64,000 nucleotides of DNA from Acanthosepion esculentum (GCA_964036315.1 OZ038478.1:145205065-145269064); one strand, 5' to 3'; shown: positions 13,220-25,480, counted from the stretch's first letter. The notes: generated from the letters alone by a model not told the origin. Made by a program: numbers and translations.

Positions 13220-13915
13220 TCAGGGGGTGGGGCTGAAGGAGACGCTAACAGACACGACAGCATGATCGGAGTTACCGATAGGACAGATCTGCGTGGCACT
13301 ACAAGACTCAGGGATGGACGTAAAACACAGGTCGAGGAGTGAGGCCTTACAGTCACGATTGTAGGAAAAACACGTGGGGAAATCGATTATCTGGGTGAGG
13401 GATTGAGAGATTGAAAAGTTGAGAGTATGTATGCCTGTGAGGTCAGTGGTAGCGTTCTTTAGCCACTGGTTGTGATGGGCGTTAAAATCGCCAAACACAA
13501 TATGTGAGCATATGGATGGACAGAGATGGCCCTATCTATGCTGTCAGAAATGACATCGAGTATGCCACAGTCCTGAGAGGATGGAGAGCGGTAGAGGAAG
13601 AAAAGATAGCTTACAGCATTGAGAAGAGATAGCCGGAGACACAAGTAGGAATGATCCGGCGATTCGAGAGAGCCAGAGGGAGATGGTCCTTGACGTAGAC
13701 ACCCAGGCCATGCATGTTGGTTAGAGAGTCTTTTCTGAGGAGAGGGGGGTATCCAGGGATCGAGAGATCAAAGGAAGGGATAGAGGAGTCAAGATTGGTC
13801 TCACACAGGGCGAGTTTATCCGGGCACTTAGCAATGAGGAAAGACTCAACGCTGCAGAAGTTGGTTCTAAAGAGAAGACCTGAGTTAAATGAAGCCGACG
13901 GTTATCACCCATGAC
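13220..13915 (-). pseudogene. LINE EEP endonuclease domain, frameshifted
   Basis: On the minus strand the domain reads in three frames. The first part (about 13830-13650) has LALCETNLDSS and HGLGVYVKDHLPLAL. The second (about 13640-13510) has FLYRSPSSQD. The third (13498-13223) has FGDFNAHHNQWL and GNSDHAVVSV. These match the EEP family motifs: catalytic Glu, Tyr-Arg-Ser/Pro, Gly-Asp-Phe-Asn and Ser-Asp-His. The shifts fall near 13650 and 13505. A TGA at 13220-13222 separates it from the RT in the same frame; a small compensated indel just after could explain it. Confidence 0.8.
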
Positions 13916-13919
13916 GCGG

Positions 13920-14360
13920 GCAGAGAGGGGGTTTGGCACAACCTGATACATAATGTGGCCTCAGGGTTGCCCTCCGGAGATGACTGCAGGGACACCTATC
14001 CATGCGCGACATGGCACTACAGACACCCCGATATTATGCAACTGTTGATCAGAGCGGCCGCTCAAGACGCTACGCAAGAGTTAGGACTCCTAACTACCAG
14101 TCGGAAACAGCAACCAGGGAACTGTCAACCGTGTACCCTCAGAATGAACAGCCAATGCCACAGACTGCACACATCACGGGAGAAACACAGCGGCACCAGT
14201 ACAGAGGCCAGAGAGAGAGAGAGAGAGAGAGAGATCCGGGAACCCCTTCCTAGACACGAAACAAGGTCTGGGCCTCTACTCGTGTCCAATAGAAGGGGGA
14301 GGAGTGTAGACCGGGCGGTAGGAAAGCCTACCTTCTCCTATTACATATAACATATACAAC
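13920..14360 (-). other. Probable 5' untranslated region of the LINE
   Basis: GC-richer sequence than the surroundings, without a convincing frame on the minus strand, directly upstream of the endonuclease. It contains a (GA)n run at 14212-14233. A 153-codon plus-strand frame here has no recognisable domain and I treat it as chance. Confidence 0.45.
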
Positions 14361-16200
<1,840 letters not shown>

Positions 16201-16216
16201 AGTCAATATCAATCCC

Positions 16217-16320
16217 CCTCACACACACATACACACACACACACACACACATATACATACATACACACACATACACACACACACACACATACAAACACAT
16301 ACACACACACATACACACTC
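16217..16320. repeat. (CA)n microsatellite with CATA interruptions
   Basis: About 100 bases of CA repeats broken by ATA units. The His/Thr-rich and Cys/Val-rich frames here are its translations. Confidence 0.95.
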
Positions 16321-16817
16321 CATGCCGAAGTTTTAAGATTTAGGAAAGCTAATGAAATCAATTTCTGTATATGGGGTATCGCGTCATGGACAAATATACC
16401 TTGATTAAGTTTGGGAGATATCCTCATCAGCTCCGCTATAGAATTTTAAGAGAGGAAAACATTATTCATGCACTGAAATAGGTATTTATTATTAAGTCAG
16501 TATTGAATTATTATTTAGCTTTAATTAACTTCAAATTTCTTGGAAACACTATTTAGATAACATTTCTTTTAGCCGTAAGCGTAGTTCATAGTTCTACTTT
16601 CAAAGCGGTAAAACTATCAGAGTCATTTTTCAAGTGTAAATCTTGCAGTCATGATCACTGTGTCCCTCGAATCACGATAGGGTAGTTCCTAAGCATCCAC
16701 CATATTCATTGCAGATTAATATTGTTCAATCTTGCCATTACATCTACTTTCGTGCGTAATATTATCCAGATGAAAAAATAGGACAACTTTGTTGAAAACG
16801 TTACTATATCTATCTAT

Positions 16818-17067
16818 CTATCTATCTATTTCTTTATATATAGTTGTATATTTAAGCAGCAATTCTTCGTTTATGCATGTTTCATTAAAAACGACAGACA
16901 AGGTACTACGGTTAAGTTTTTTATTTAATCTTTCTTGTATTCGAACAAGACCTTTCTTTTCTGGACAAAGAGTGTGTAAAAACTGTCCAAATGTTTTATA
17001 TTTCCGAGCACTTTCGGCTATCCCTTTAGCCATTATCAAGGATGATTCGATTTTTCAGCTTAATTGA
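16818..17067 (-). pseudogene. Penelope-like element terminal/N-terminal segment
   Basis: On the minus strand the frame contains VRIQERLNKKLNRSTLS followed by VVFNETCINEELLLKYT. A related pattern, LFNETWINEKMLPKCT, occurs at 53390-53490. It lies directly downstream of the GIY-YIG part of the Penelope-like element at 17110-18530 on the same strand. That is where a tail-to-head repeat of these elements would place a second 5' end. It ends at a short (ATCT)n run (16806-16828). The stretch upstream (about 17040-17003) is hammerhead-like and listed separately. Confidence 0.45.
17003..17045 (-). ncRNA. Degenerate hammerhead-like motif of a Penelope-like element
   Basis: On the minus strand, CUUGAUAAUGGCU is followed by a loop and AGCCGAAAG. 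The GGCU/AGCC pair forms a stem II-like helix directly before GAAA, as in a hammerhead. The first core box is disrupted (an extra U, and UAA instead of UGA), and I do not see a proper cleavage triplet. It is best read as a decayed ribozyme in the terminal region of the element. Confidence 0.35.
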
Positions 17068-17111
17068 GTGCGTGCATTATGTGTATGCCTTAGTGTGTGG
17101 TAGGGATGTTT

Positions 17112-18530
17112 TTAATTTCCGAATACGGTTAGAACATTGTGGCCTTGTTCGTGGTTATTATTGTTAAGAGTTGGCTTTTTCTTTTTTATTATTAAAGCTT
17201 CCATTATTTTTAATCTTTTTTTACAGGTGGATGCAGTTAATATGTTTGTGTTTTCTACTAGTATGTTTCTAATGGAGTCTGGTAAGTTTGTGTGTGTGTT
17301 TAAATGGGTTCTAATGGAGCTGGGATCGTATAGGTGTAACGTAAGACGTCTGGATAAAAACATGTAGTTATATAACCGACGTAATTATTTATGAGTCCGT
17401 TTTGATCAGGAACACAGTTCCTTGAGGGGCATTTGAACTCATCGATAATGTTCGTTCTTTGTAATTTTGACTTGGTGTGTTGTTATTTTTGAGGATAAGG
17501 TTAACTGTCTTAAATTTTTTGTAATAGGTAATTAATTTGATTTTTTTATTTGGGTCGATTGGGGTAGTGTATTTCATTATACTATGTCTTAGTGAAGATT
17601 CGTCTTGCTTGTAATTAATGAGCATTTGGTTTTTGTAATAAATGTTTATGTAATTTTTCACTGTGTGTTCACTATCGTTATTATTTACTTTGGGGGGAAA
17701 TTTACTTTGGGGTCTATAAGGTGGTTAGGAAAGCCGCTGTTGATTAGTGTTTGTTTAACATTATTAAGTTCTTTGAGGAAGAATAGTCGAGAGGAAGAAT
17801 TCCGGTGTGCTCTTTTTAGAAAGTTTTTTTATTACTGCTGTTTTGTACCTAAGTGGACATTCGCTTTTAAAGATAAGGTGGCAAGAGATTTGGCTAGTGT
17901 TTTTTTGTATAATGAGGTGATAAAAGTATTATTGCTATAATCTACGAGAACATATAAGAATGGGAGTTTGTTTTTTTTACCAAATTCATAGGTAAACTTA
18001 AGGACGGAGTTTTTCTCAAATGTGATCTTAAGCGTATCTATTTCTTTAATGTTTTCCCTAAAATAAAAATATCATCTACGTAGTGGACATATATTTTCAG
18101 TTTACGGACCTGTGTAAATATCGTATTTTTTACGTGGGACATGTAATAGTTGGAAAAGCATGGACCGAGTGGTTTTCCCATACTAACAACATTAGTTTGG
18201 GTGTAAATGTTGCCATTGTGGTCATAGAATGGAATTTTGGTTGTGCATGCGTGTAGTAATTCTTTTAGTATGGATGGTTTGATGGATGGCGGGGGGATAG
18301 AATTATTAGTATACAAAGAATTGAGGATAATGTCAATGGTTTGATCGACGGGGAGGTTTGTAAATAAGTTTTCCACGTCAAGTGACGCTTGTTTTTTTGT
18401 TGTTTTTTTTTGTAGTTTTTAAAATTTGCAGGAATTCGTAGGTAGATGTGATGCTGTAATTGGTAGGTAGGTATGGAGTGATGATGTCGTTCAAGAATTT
18501 TGATAGCTCGTAGATAGGTGTTGGGATCTA
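17112..18530 (-). pseudogene. Penelope-like element: RT core plus GIY-YIG-like C-terminus, frameshifted
   Basis: Minus-strand order is as follows. About 18530-18400 carries IYELSKFLNDIITPYLPTNY. A frame change follows. ENLFTNLPVDQTIDIILNSL (18376 downward) holds RT motif A. NVVSMGKPLGPCFSNYYMSH is motif B and VHYVDDIFIL motif C. About 17660-17390 carries KKIKLITYYKKFKTVNLIL and the Cys-bearing DEFKCP. Then INNYVGYITTC and LSRRLTLHLYDPSSIRTHL resemble the GIY-YIG endonuclease of Penelope-like elements. At least three frameshifts are present, so it is dead. The family copies RNA by target-primed synthesis using this unusual nuclease. The N-terminal third is missing or unrecognisable. Confidence 0.75.
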
Positions 18531-18535
18531 GGAAA

Positions 18536-18540
<5 letters not shown>

Positions 18541-18585
<45 letters not shown>
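18541..18585. repeat. (TA)n microsatellite
   Basis: Pure TA run of about 45 bases. Confidence 0.95.
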
Positions 18586-18588
<3 letters not shown>

Positions 18589-18663
18589 AAATATAGTCTT
18601 AAAGTGTGCTATATTTATGGGATAAAGTGCTCAATATCTGAGATAGAGCGTGTGTCAATATAA

Positions 18664-18775
18664 AAGTGAACATAGAAGTCAACACGACAGTCTATTTCAT
18701 GCTAGATGCAATCATCGGGCCCGATGCATCTAGCATGAAACAGACTGTCGCCTCTAAGTGTTGACTTCTATGTTC

Positions 18776-18780
<5 letters not shown>
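18664..18780. repeat. Near-perfect palindrome of two hammerhead-like arms
   Basis: The two arms meet at CGGGCCCG (18716-18723). Each carries CATGCTAGATGC or its complement, a GAAAY box, GACTGTCG and GTTGACTTCTATGTTCAC. On the minus strand the core reads CCGAUGA ... GAAAU ... UGUC, with U4 of the hammerhead core changed to C. On the plus strand the first box is lost (CCCGAUGCAUC) while GAAACAGACUGUC is kept. Both arms therefore look like inactive copies of the family that is intact at 50691-50734. Confidence 0.75.

Positions 18781-18842
<62 letters not shown>
18780..18842. repeat. (TA)n microsatellite between two hammerhead-like cassettes
   Basis: Pure TA run. The plus-strand cassette ends into it from the left, and a minus-strand cassette (18859-18903) ends into it from the right. 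Confidence 0.95.
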
Positions 18843-18846
<4 letters not shown>

Positions 18847-18858
18847 AAACCTAATGAG

Positions 18859-18903
18859 CCAGACAAACCTACCAAGGTTTCACTTAGTCAGATCGTCAGG
18901 GTC
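18859..18903 (-). ncRNA. Hammerhead ribozyme-like motif
   Basis: On the minus strand CUGACGA (18899-18893) is followed by UCUGACUAAGU, then GAAAC (18881-18877). A CCU/AGG helix with loop UGGU and a GUU or GUC triplet follow. The CUGANGA and GAAA boxes fit the hammerhead consensus and stem III can form. Stem II is short and stem I is not convincing, so activity is doubtful. About 20 bases downstream the (TA)n tract begins. Confidence 0.45.
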
Positions 18904-19108
18904 AGGGTTGTATTGAGCTCTTTAGTTAGTTAGTTCTTTACTCGTATCAGGGTTTTTTCTTTGGGCCTTGAACCTGTATTTGTGCGATTATTTTCGACAG
19001 ACTTTCATGTTCCTGGCTCTTTCTTTATTAAAACCTTTTTTCCCTTCGAGATTGATTTGGCTATTGTTAAATCAAGAATTCGAAGGTTTTTCGATACGAG
19101 TATAGTCA

Positions 19109-19250
<142 letters not shown>

Positions 19251-19299
19251 CGGGAACAGATGTAAATTCACATAAGATATTTATTTAGCGGACACATAT

Positions 19300-19680
19300 A
19301 TTTTCATCTTGGATATTTTTTTTGATAATTGCAGAGACATTCTTCTCTTTCCAGTCTCGATGGAGTCGAAAAGCGTCTCTGCGTCCTTGTGGGTCACGAA
19401 TTATTTTCAACCCAACAACGGCTTTCTCAGACGAAACATCGCAAGCCTCTCGACGCTCTATCTCTGTTTCCATGGAAAGTCTTCAGACGAACTACAATCT
19501 TTAGTTTCATCACTCTTCCACGGATACGACACTCTGTAACACGCAAACTGTACCGCCTTCTCTCTTTATATTCCACTGATGAAGATATTAATTCCATTTC
19601 AGCACCCCACCACGAAACGCTGCTCTGTGAAATCCACTCCCAAGAGGATACTTCCCCGATAACTACAATCCAGAGTTAAG
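19300..19680 (+). pseudogene. Fragment of LINE reverse transcriptase C-terminus
   Basis: The frame near 19420-19520 contains RRNIASLSTLYLCFHGKSSD, matching the conserved post-RT tail of the LINE at 11096 (RRDVASLCLFYKYFHGNCSE). Downstream residues continue in shifting frames to about 19680. The rest of the RT is absent. This is a short, old, 5'-truncated copy on the plus strand. Confidence 0.5.
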
Positions 19681-19773
19681 CCTTATCATCCCTGTACATC
19701 CGCATAAGCTGTTCTTCCTACTCTGTAACCTTCTATCTCGAGTGGCTCCTGTATAGGTTGAACATTATAATTC

Positions 19774-19789
19774 CGTGTGTGTGTGTGTG

Positions 19790-19820
<31 letters not shown>

Positions 19821-19822
19821 TT
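19774..19822. repeat. (GT)n microsatellite
   Basis: GT run of about 45 bases with one C. Confidence 0.95.
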
Positions 19823-19824
19823 GT

Positions 19825-21015
19825 CTGTGTTTATGTTTGATAATAATAAAAATGTCCAGATTTCTAAAACCGCAATTTTGACGAATTTTTAAGATTGCGT
19901 GGTGAGATATACTAAAATAAAATCAGTTAGAGTAATTTATCAACATGAATTTAAAAATTCAATTTAGAAAGAAAATGTTTGAGCTCATCAAAAAAGGGCT
20001 TAATAATAGGCAATTAATGTTCTAATTAACCGCTGTTGATTTCGTTATAAATTAAAATCTATTCCAAAATAGCAAATGTGAAAGAAAACTTGCGCCAGTT
20101 GAGTGAAATCTAATTTTTTGTAAGTATTAGCACTGATAACCACCGACCTATAGAAATGTTGCTTGAAAATTGTTTTAGGAGAATTCGACATTCATGGGTA
20201 AATAATTGCGATGTCTTGAGTGAGGGTGTTGCGAATGTTATAATTGAGTCGGGTAAATGGTTTGACATTACTTGAAAGCATGCAAATATTTCTAGATATT
20301 CTCGGATTGAATGTACAAATAAACTTGTCTGAGATTCCAACGAAGTCTGCACTTCAGGTCAGGAGAATCGATTTAGTTGAGGTAACTCCGAAAAAGGAAC
20401 AGCGCATATCGTTGATTTTTGTCAGGCGAATTTCAAGGAAATTATGGCAGCAGGATACAGCATTTTATTCAAAGAAGGTACGTTTCGGTCACAGAAACAC
20501 CGGGGAAGACGTCTGTTTCAGCCTAAAATAGAGAAGATTGTTAGAATCAGTGTTTAAGAAGAAAATGTAAAAATATTCGATTTGCCTGTCACGTCGATAA
20601 ATGCAATCTAACTGAACACACAAGTAGTTTTGAAAGCAAACAAGATATATTTGAAAGAATGCTTACTGCAAAGCATTTCCATTGAACGTGCATACACAGT
20701 AAAATAATATTAGTCATGACTACAAGCTAAATTAGAAAATAAAGTCTGACACACTAAATACTGATAGTGATTTGGATTTTATATGCTTATATTCTTGTTT
20801 GGATGGTAATATATTTCTAATTTTAACAAAGGATTACCAATCTAGCAAAGTTTATTCACACATACATACATACATACTTATATATACATATATATATATA
20901 TATATTAAATGATACTATTTTTGATTTTACATTGTTTCAACAGAAACAAAATCTACTATACTTCGTTCAGATGAGAATTAACTTTCCATTAATAATCATA
21001 TTAATAATTTCCCTA
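19825..21015. other. AT-rich non-coding stretch
   Basis: A 95-codon plus-strand frame at 20244-20531 has mixed composition but no domain I recognise. Otherwise there is nothing to report except a short TA run near 20885-20905. Confidence 0.4.
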
Positions 21016-21019
21016 CTTT

Positions 21020-22150
21020 AAGTGTGACACCAAGCCGTCGGCCCGTGGTCAACTGTCAGTCGCAGTGCGAAGCTGTAAGGTTTCTTCTACCGGCGTTTCG
21101 GGGTTGACTCTTTGTCGCTGCCAACAGCCTGTGTCCCAGTCGTCGCTGGTCGTCGCTACTCGGCGAAATCCCCTGGTCAGGATACCAATATGTGACACTC
21201 AGTCGTCCAGGGCCGAATTCTGGTCGTCGATGTTAACGGCTTCACCAGCTGTACCGGTTCAATACCAGCTCTATCGTTCCCAGCTCACTTACAATGTCTG
21301 GTCGCTGGAGTAACTACCTTGATCTCAAGTCTAACCTACCCACGTTGTGACTTTGATCTTAGGTAGACGGGATCAATCAGGCGTCGGGCCGTAGTGTAAG
21401 CTGAGTCAACACGGAAGGTGATATCGCACAAGCGTCAAGAAAAAAAAATAAATGAAAGAAAAACCCAAGAGGTTCAAGTATGTTAAGAAATAACAAATTA
21501 ACTTTATCCCTCTGTTATATACAGGAGTGTGTTTCTCTCCCAGTCCGTTTTCTACGAAATGTGACACTTCTATGCTTCAAGCAAGTTTGGTATCTTCAGT
21601 CAGCTGATTTAACTCTTAGGTGCTGGCTTGGCTTCGTTCGTCAGTATAACTTGCTATTGATAGGATAGGAGAAGCCGAAGGTCGTGGAATCGCACGGTCA
21701 GCTTATTCGAGGCAAGACTCTGATCTGAATCAAATCTACGGGAACTGCAAACGGGATCTCAACTCTCCGGGAACTAACTCCAACTGCTGAACGACCTATC
21801 GACGTTCGTTTATATGGGTACCGACCAAAACCTGGTGTGTGGCCAGACGCGACCTGGGGGAATCGGTAATCTCGATTTCTAACAATAAATCTCTTTGTTG
21901 TCAGGCCAGGAGAATTTAACACTTCCCATTTTTGGAAAATTAATCACTTTCCATTTCGGCGGGGGGCCTCCGTCGTCCGTGCGGAAAGGTCGGAAGAGAG
22001 CTATCCTCCTAGACTCTTTCTCTCTCACATTGATATCTCATACCAATCCCTTTAGTGGGCGTTAATAACTTATCCGTCTTTCTCATCCATTCACCTCCGC
22101 CTATCACCATGTTACCACTCGACCAATGGCATTCCGGCCGTGTGGGTGTG
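21020..22150. other. GC-rich block of unknown nature, possibly a solo LTR
   Basis: GC content rises sharply above both flanks, with many CGTCG and GTCGCT motifs and a run GGCGGGGGGCC near 21959. It begins near a TGTGACACC string (21024). No protein family is recognisable in any frame and no partner copy is present in the window to define ends. It could be a solo LTR or a transposon leader. Confidence 0.3.
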
Positions 22151-22218
22151 GCTAAGCTAGCCTCCTTAAAATTATAATCTAGATTTTTTTGTTTACAAAA
22201 TTCTCCTTTTTCCCACCG

Positions 22219-22770
22219 GCCAAAAGTTTTACGTATTCCACATTGCCAATTAAACTTTTATCATATCTTCTCTTTTTCCTGGACCACCCAAAAATTCACT
22301 TAGCCAGCACTATTACCGTCTCAATCCAACACTGTCAAAGTTTACCATCTGGTCACTTCGTGAAGTTAGCTTTATAATGGAAACCTTGGCTTGTTGAGAA
22401 ATTAAATTATTTTATCTCGCCAAATCTCAAATCTCCACTCTAGTTTCTGTCTCATGCCAAAATTTTACAATGGCCATATTGCTAATTCAACGTCTCAGCG
22501 TCTGTAGCGTCACGGTGATAAGGTAAATAATAACAATCCTTTCACTTATGTCGAGACAATGCCAACATTTTATAACCGCCACATTGCTTCTCTCCCGCTG
22601 GTGGCCAAGTAAAAAAAAAGTAAATGATATCTTGGAAAGATAATTAACATTGATTCACCCTATCCTGTATCTGCGATTTTCTCCAGCCGAAATTTTTATG
22701 ACCGGCATGTGGTTTGGCCGATAATTTCATATTTGTCTTTCTTTCTATCTCCCTCGCCGAGACATAAATC
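22219..22770. repeat. Degenerate tandem repeat
   Basis: Related blocks of the form GCCAAAATTTTAC-N-GGCCATATTGC occur at about 22219, 22455, 22561 and 22686. Spacing is roughly 235, 105 and 125 bases, consistent with a unit near 110-120 bases with one missing or unrecognised unit. Copies are heavily diverged. No coding content. Confidence 0.5.
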
Positions 22771-22774
22771 AACC

Positions 22775-23990
22775 TGACTAGACCTCACACGTGACTTCTA
22801 CCACGGGTTTTACTGTCTGTTGTGAAAAGTATCTTATTTTCGTAAATAGAATTAAAATCTTTTTTCCCCTTCGATCAGCCTGTCTTTCGAGATAGCTCTT
22901 TTTCGCTTTAAGAATGTCTATTTTCTGTCTTAATTTCTATGCTTAATTAGTCAGCCAATTACCATTGCTAAATAGTGTCACAAAGTGCGATACTCTGTCT
23001 TTCATTCAATATTTTAGTATCATAATTTATATTTTTATTTAGTCTAACTCCTGCTATACTTCTTCCTCAGTATTTCTAGTAATTTCGCCTGGTGAAATTT
23101 AGTGACTTGCTGCTGCTAATTTACTAGTTCCACTTCGAAATAAGCTCTTGTCATAAGATAGACGATATTGATGAGTTTAGAAAATACATGTACAAAACTC
23201 TACCATACAGTGACTCTCAAGTTCGTCTCATCCGATGTCCTGTTGTCTTCTACAAATCGTAGCAGCTGATAATGGAACTGAAATGTCATCTACCAGACTC
23301 AAAAATGTTTATAATCTTTTACATCTGAGTGTAAGTAAGCATGATGATTATGGTAAGGGAAATAAAAATTACAATTGCAGTGATATAGCAATTTATTCTA
23401 TAATGGTATTGTAGGCAGTGTAGTAAGTTTGATGGGCGATTTCTGTTGAAATTGGAAACAAGCAAAATCTATAAGTATATTCGGAACAGTGTAAGAGGAA
23501 CGAAGTAGAAGGAATGTTATTTTAACTTCGCAAAAAACATTTAAAAGACAATTATGAATACAGTTTTGGTAAAACTGAATTGTCTCATATATAATAGAAA
23601 AGGCCCACACACGAAAAATAAAGTGATACTCAAAAAGAAAAGAATTAAGATGAAAGAGAACTTCAACGATATTCATGTTTTGTTGAGTGCAGGAAATAAT
23701 AATAAAAAAAATACGAAATAAACAGATTGCAGAAAGATCTACACTTATAGAAGACGCAAAAAGCATTTGATGAATGTTCGTACAAAGATCTGAAAACTAG
23801 ATTTATTTGGGAAGGATGTTATAATGCAGAGCTTATACTCTGAGCAAACCGCCTGTATACGAATAGAAAATAGAGTAAGTAGAGAAAAACAGAAAGGGAT
23901 CGAAGACATTTGATAGCCTATCCTGAGGGTGCTGGGTATTCGATCAGTATTTAATATCGGTGGCTATTATCTTAAAAATGTAAGTTACAC
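22775..23990. other. AT-rich non-coding stretch
   Basis: A 122-codon minus-strand frame (23398-23766) is hydrophobic and AT-driven, with no domain I recognise. Nothing else is supportable. Confidence 0.4.
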
Positions 23991-23999
23991 ACATGGCAG

Positions 24000-24300
24000 A
24001 CACAGAAAGAAAACTTCGGAAGCTCCTAAAGAGTGTAGTGAACGAAAGAAGAGATGGCGGCAAAAATGTGGTTATTCAGAAGAATGCTGAGACTTCCTTA
24101 CACTTAAGGAAAAAGGAAAGAAAAAAGGAGGCATACCCAGACTCAGAAAAACAGCTAGAATTTATTGGATACATGAGGAAAGGGTACTTGGAGAGGGACA
24201 GGTAATATGGCGGGTCATGGTCATACACGTCCTGAAAGAACACGGAACGCAGACTAAGCAAAAGGACCGCTACAATTATGGTACCAGCGCAGACTCTGTG
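24000..24300 (+). pseudogene. RTE-like LINE C-terminal fragment
   Basis: Across frames the sequence reads VWLFRRMLRLPYT-like residues near 24068-24105. KQLEFIGYMRKGYLERD follows near 24150-24200, the region conserved after the RT in RTE-type LINEs (usually an IRKRQL-FLGH-RKxxLE pattern). It is short, frameshifted and lacks the RT core. Confidence 0.45.
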
Positions 24301-24941
24301 CAAAAGATACTGAGGTAGGAATTGAACAGGGAAAAACACGAAAACAGCATTCGGACGGAAGAGAAATATGGACATGAAAAGTAATGTGATACAATTGAAA
24401 AGGTAGGAGTAAAAAAACTAGTCAGGCAAAGAATGAAAGAAAATAAATACGGACTTGGGAAAGGTAAAATGAAATGGCTCTCAGGAAACGGAAGAGACTG
24501 AAGTATCCCTGATCAGCAAAATAGATAAACAACAAATGCTTCTATTTGAAGATTAAACTGCGTAAGGAATCAAAGATAAGTACAAAGCTATTAAGAATAA
24601 CCAAAGAATATTTATAAACTTGTATGCTTCCCAAAGAATAAGAAGCCACGAGCGGCCAATCTGGAAGAGTGGTAATAAATTGGAGGGAATAATTTGAGCG
24701 CTTCAGAATGGGAAACGTGGAACAGTGCCAGACGAAAATGTAACATTTTGCCTAGTAGCATAAAAAAAAGATTTTACAAAAGAATACCCAGTATATACTG
24801 GGAAGTAAGTTATGTCAAAAAGCTAGTTTAGGAATATTTTACTTTATGAAAAGGAAGCAATAATATTTTATTAATCGCGGATTTCCTGTTAAAATTCTAC
24901 TAAGCTCAGAGGACACATAAGACCTACTAATTTTGTATTTC

Positions 24942-25025
24942 GATGTGGAATAATGGTTAACAAGCTTGTTTCGCTAGACCAATTACGACTGTGTAGTGAC
25001 TTCGAACCTCACATGGTAGCCCATA
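24942..25025 (+). repeat. tRNA-derived SINE-like head
   Basis: GTGGAATAATGGTTAACAAGC resembles a tRNA A-box region, and about 50 bases later GACTTCGAACCTC resembles a B box (GGTTCGANTCC). A second, shorter copy of the first part (TAATGATTAACAAGCTTGTC) lies at 31903-31925. Both sit beside 5S-derived sequences. It does not fold as a proper tRNA by eye, so it is a tRNA-derived repeat and not a tRNA gene. Confidence 0.5.
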
Positions 25026-25189
25026 CTTTCGGCCTTGGACCACATCTAAGCTATGCTTAGAAAACCACCAGAAATATGTTTAAATGGAATGAGCACGAGA
25101 GGTTGCAAAACGGAAAGAAATAAAAGTCTTCACATTTAATACTCAAACGCACAAAATAATAAGAAATATAAGATTACAAATAAATCAGC

Positions 25190-25480
25190 TTATGGCTGTA
25201 TCAGGTTGAAACACCGGTTCTCGAGAACGAAAACGAAAGATAAGTAACGTTGGTCCTGGTGTACGCATAGATGGGTGACCGCTTGGCAATACCAGGTGAT
25301 GTAAGATTGAATGTGCAGTTACTGTAATTGATAACGGCTCGGTTATGACCGAATCAGATGACCGAATTCTGTTTCCAGTTGGGTTCGTTATATTCATTTA
25401 CACCCAAATACTCTTGAGAAAAGTATCAATCCACCTCTTATTCCCCAGCTATGGGTTAATTAGTAGGACTTGTATCCGTA
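25190..25480 (+). repeat. 5S rRNA-derived SINE-like element, copy 1
   Basis: Positions 25190-25309 align along their length with metazoan 5S rRNA: TATGGCTGTATCA at the start, GTTGAAACACCGGTTCTCG, AAGTAACGTTGG, then the nearly perfect C-box region GATGGGTGACCGCTTGG and ATACCAGGTG. The internal pol III promoter box is therefore retained. A further 170 bases follow, ending CCCAGCTATGGGTTAATTAG, which also ends the minus-strand copy at 31490-31742. A 5S head with a shared tail is the arrangement of 5S-derived (SINE3-type) SINEs. It is not a functional 5S gene, since the middle is diverged. Confidence 0.7.

Larger units (their letters stand above)
10903..14360 (-). mobile_element. Non-LTR retrotransposon, Jockey/CR1/I-like group, nearly full-length ORF2
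   Basis: Read on the minus strand, it runs from a non-coding leader (about 14360-13920) through an apurinic-type endonuclease region (about 13915-13220) and a reverse transcriptase (13219-11096) to a short 3' untranslated region ending in the (TA)n tract at 10902. The order EEP endonuclease then RT is typical of this group. No ORF1 is visible upstream. Two frameshifts and one in-frame stop in the endonuclease part make it inactive. The RT part is intact, which suggests fairly recent insertion. The exact clade cannot be fixed without a phylogeny. Confidence 0.85.

Noticed and set aside
13889..14350. 153-codon plus-strand frame with an RE-rich run
   Set aside because: It overlaps the LINE leader on the other strand, includes a (GA)n translation and has no recognisable domain.
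19561..19590. CTGATGAAG near 19566 as a hammerhead
   Set aside because: No GAAA box at the right distance and no stems; it falls in a LINE fragment.
23398..23766. 122-codon minus-strand frame, hydrophobic
   Set aside because: AT-driven F/I/L/S composition, no domain, no neighbouring gene signals.
24942..25025. Functional tRNA gene
   Set aside because: Only A- and B-box-like words; no cloverleaf by eye and no anticodon arm.
25190..25309. Functional 5S rRNA gene
   Set aside because: The middle third is too diverged and a SINE-like tail shared with another copy follows.
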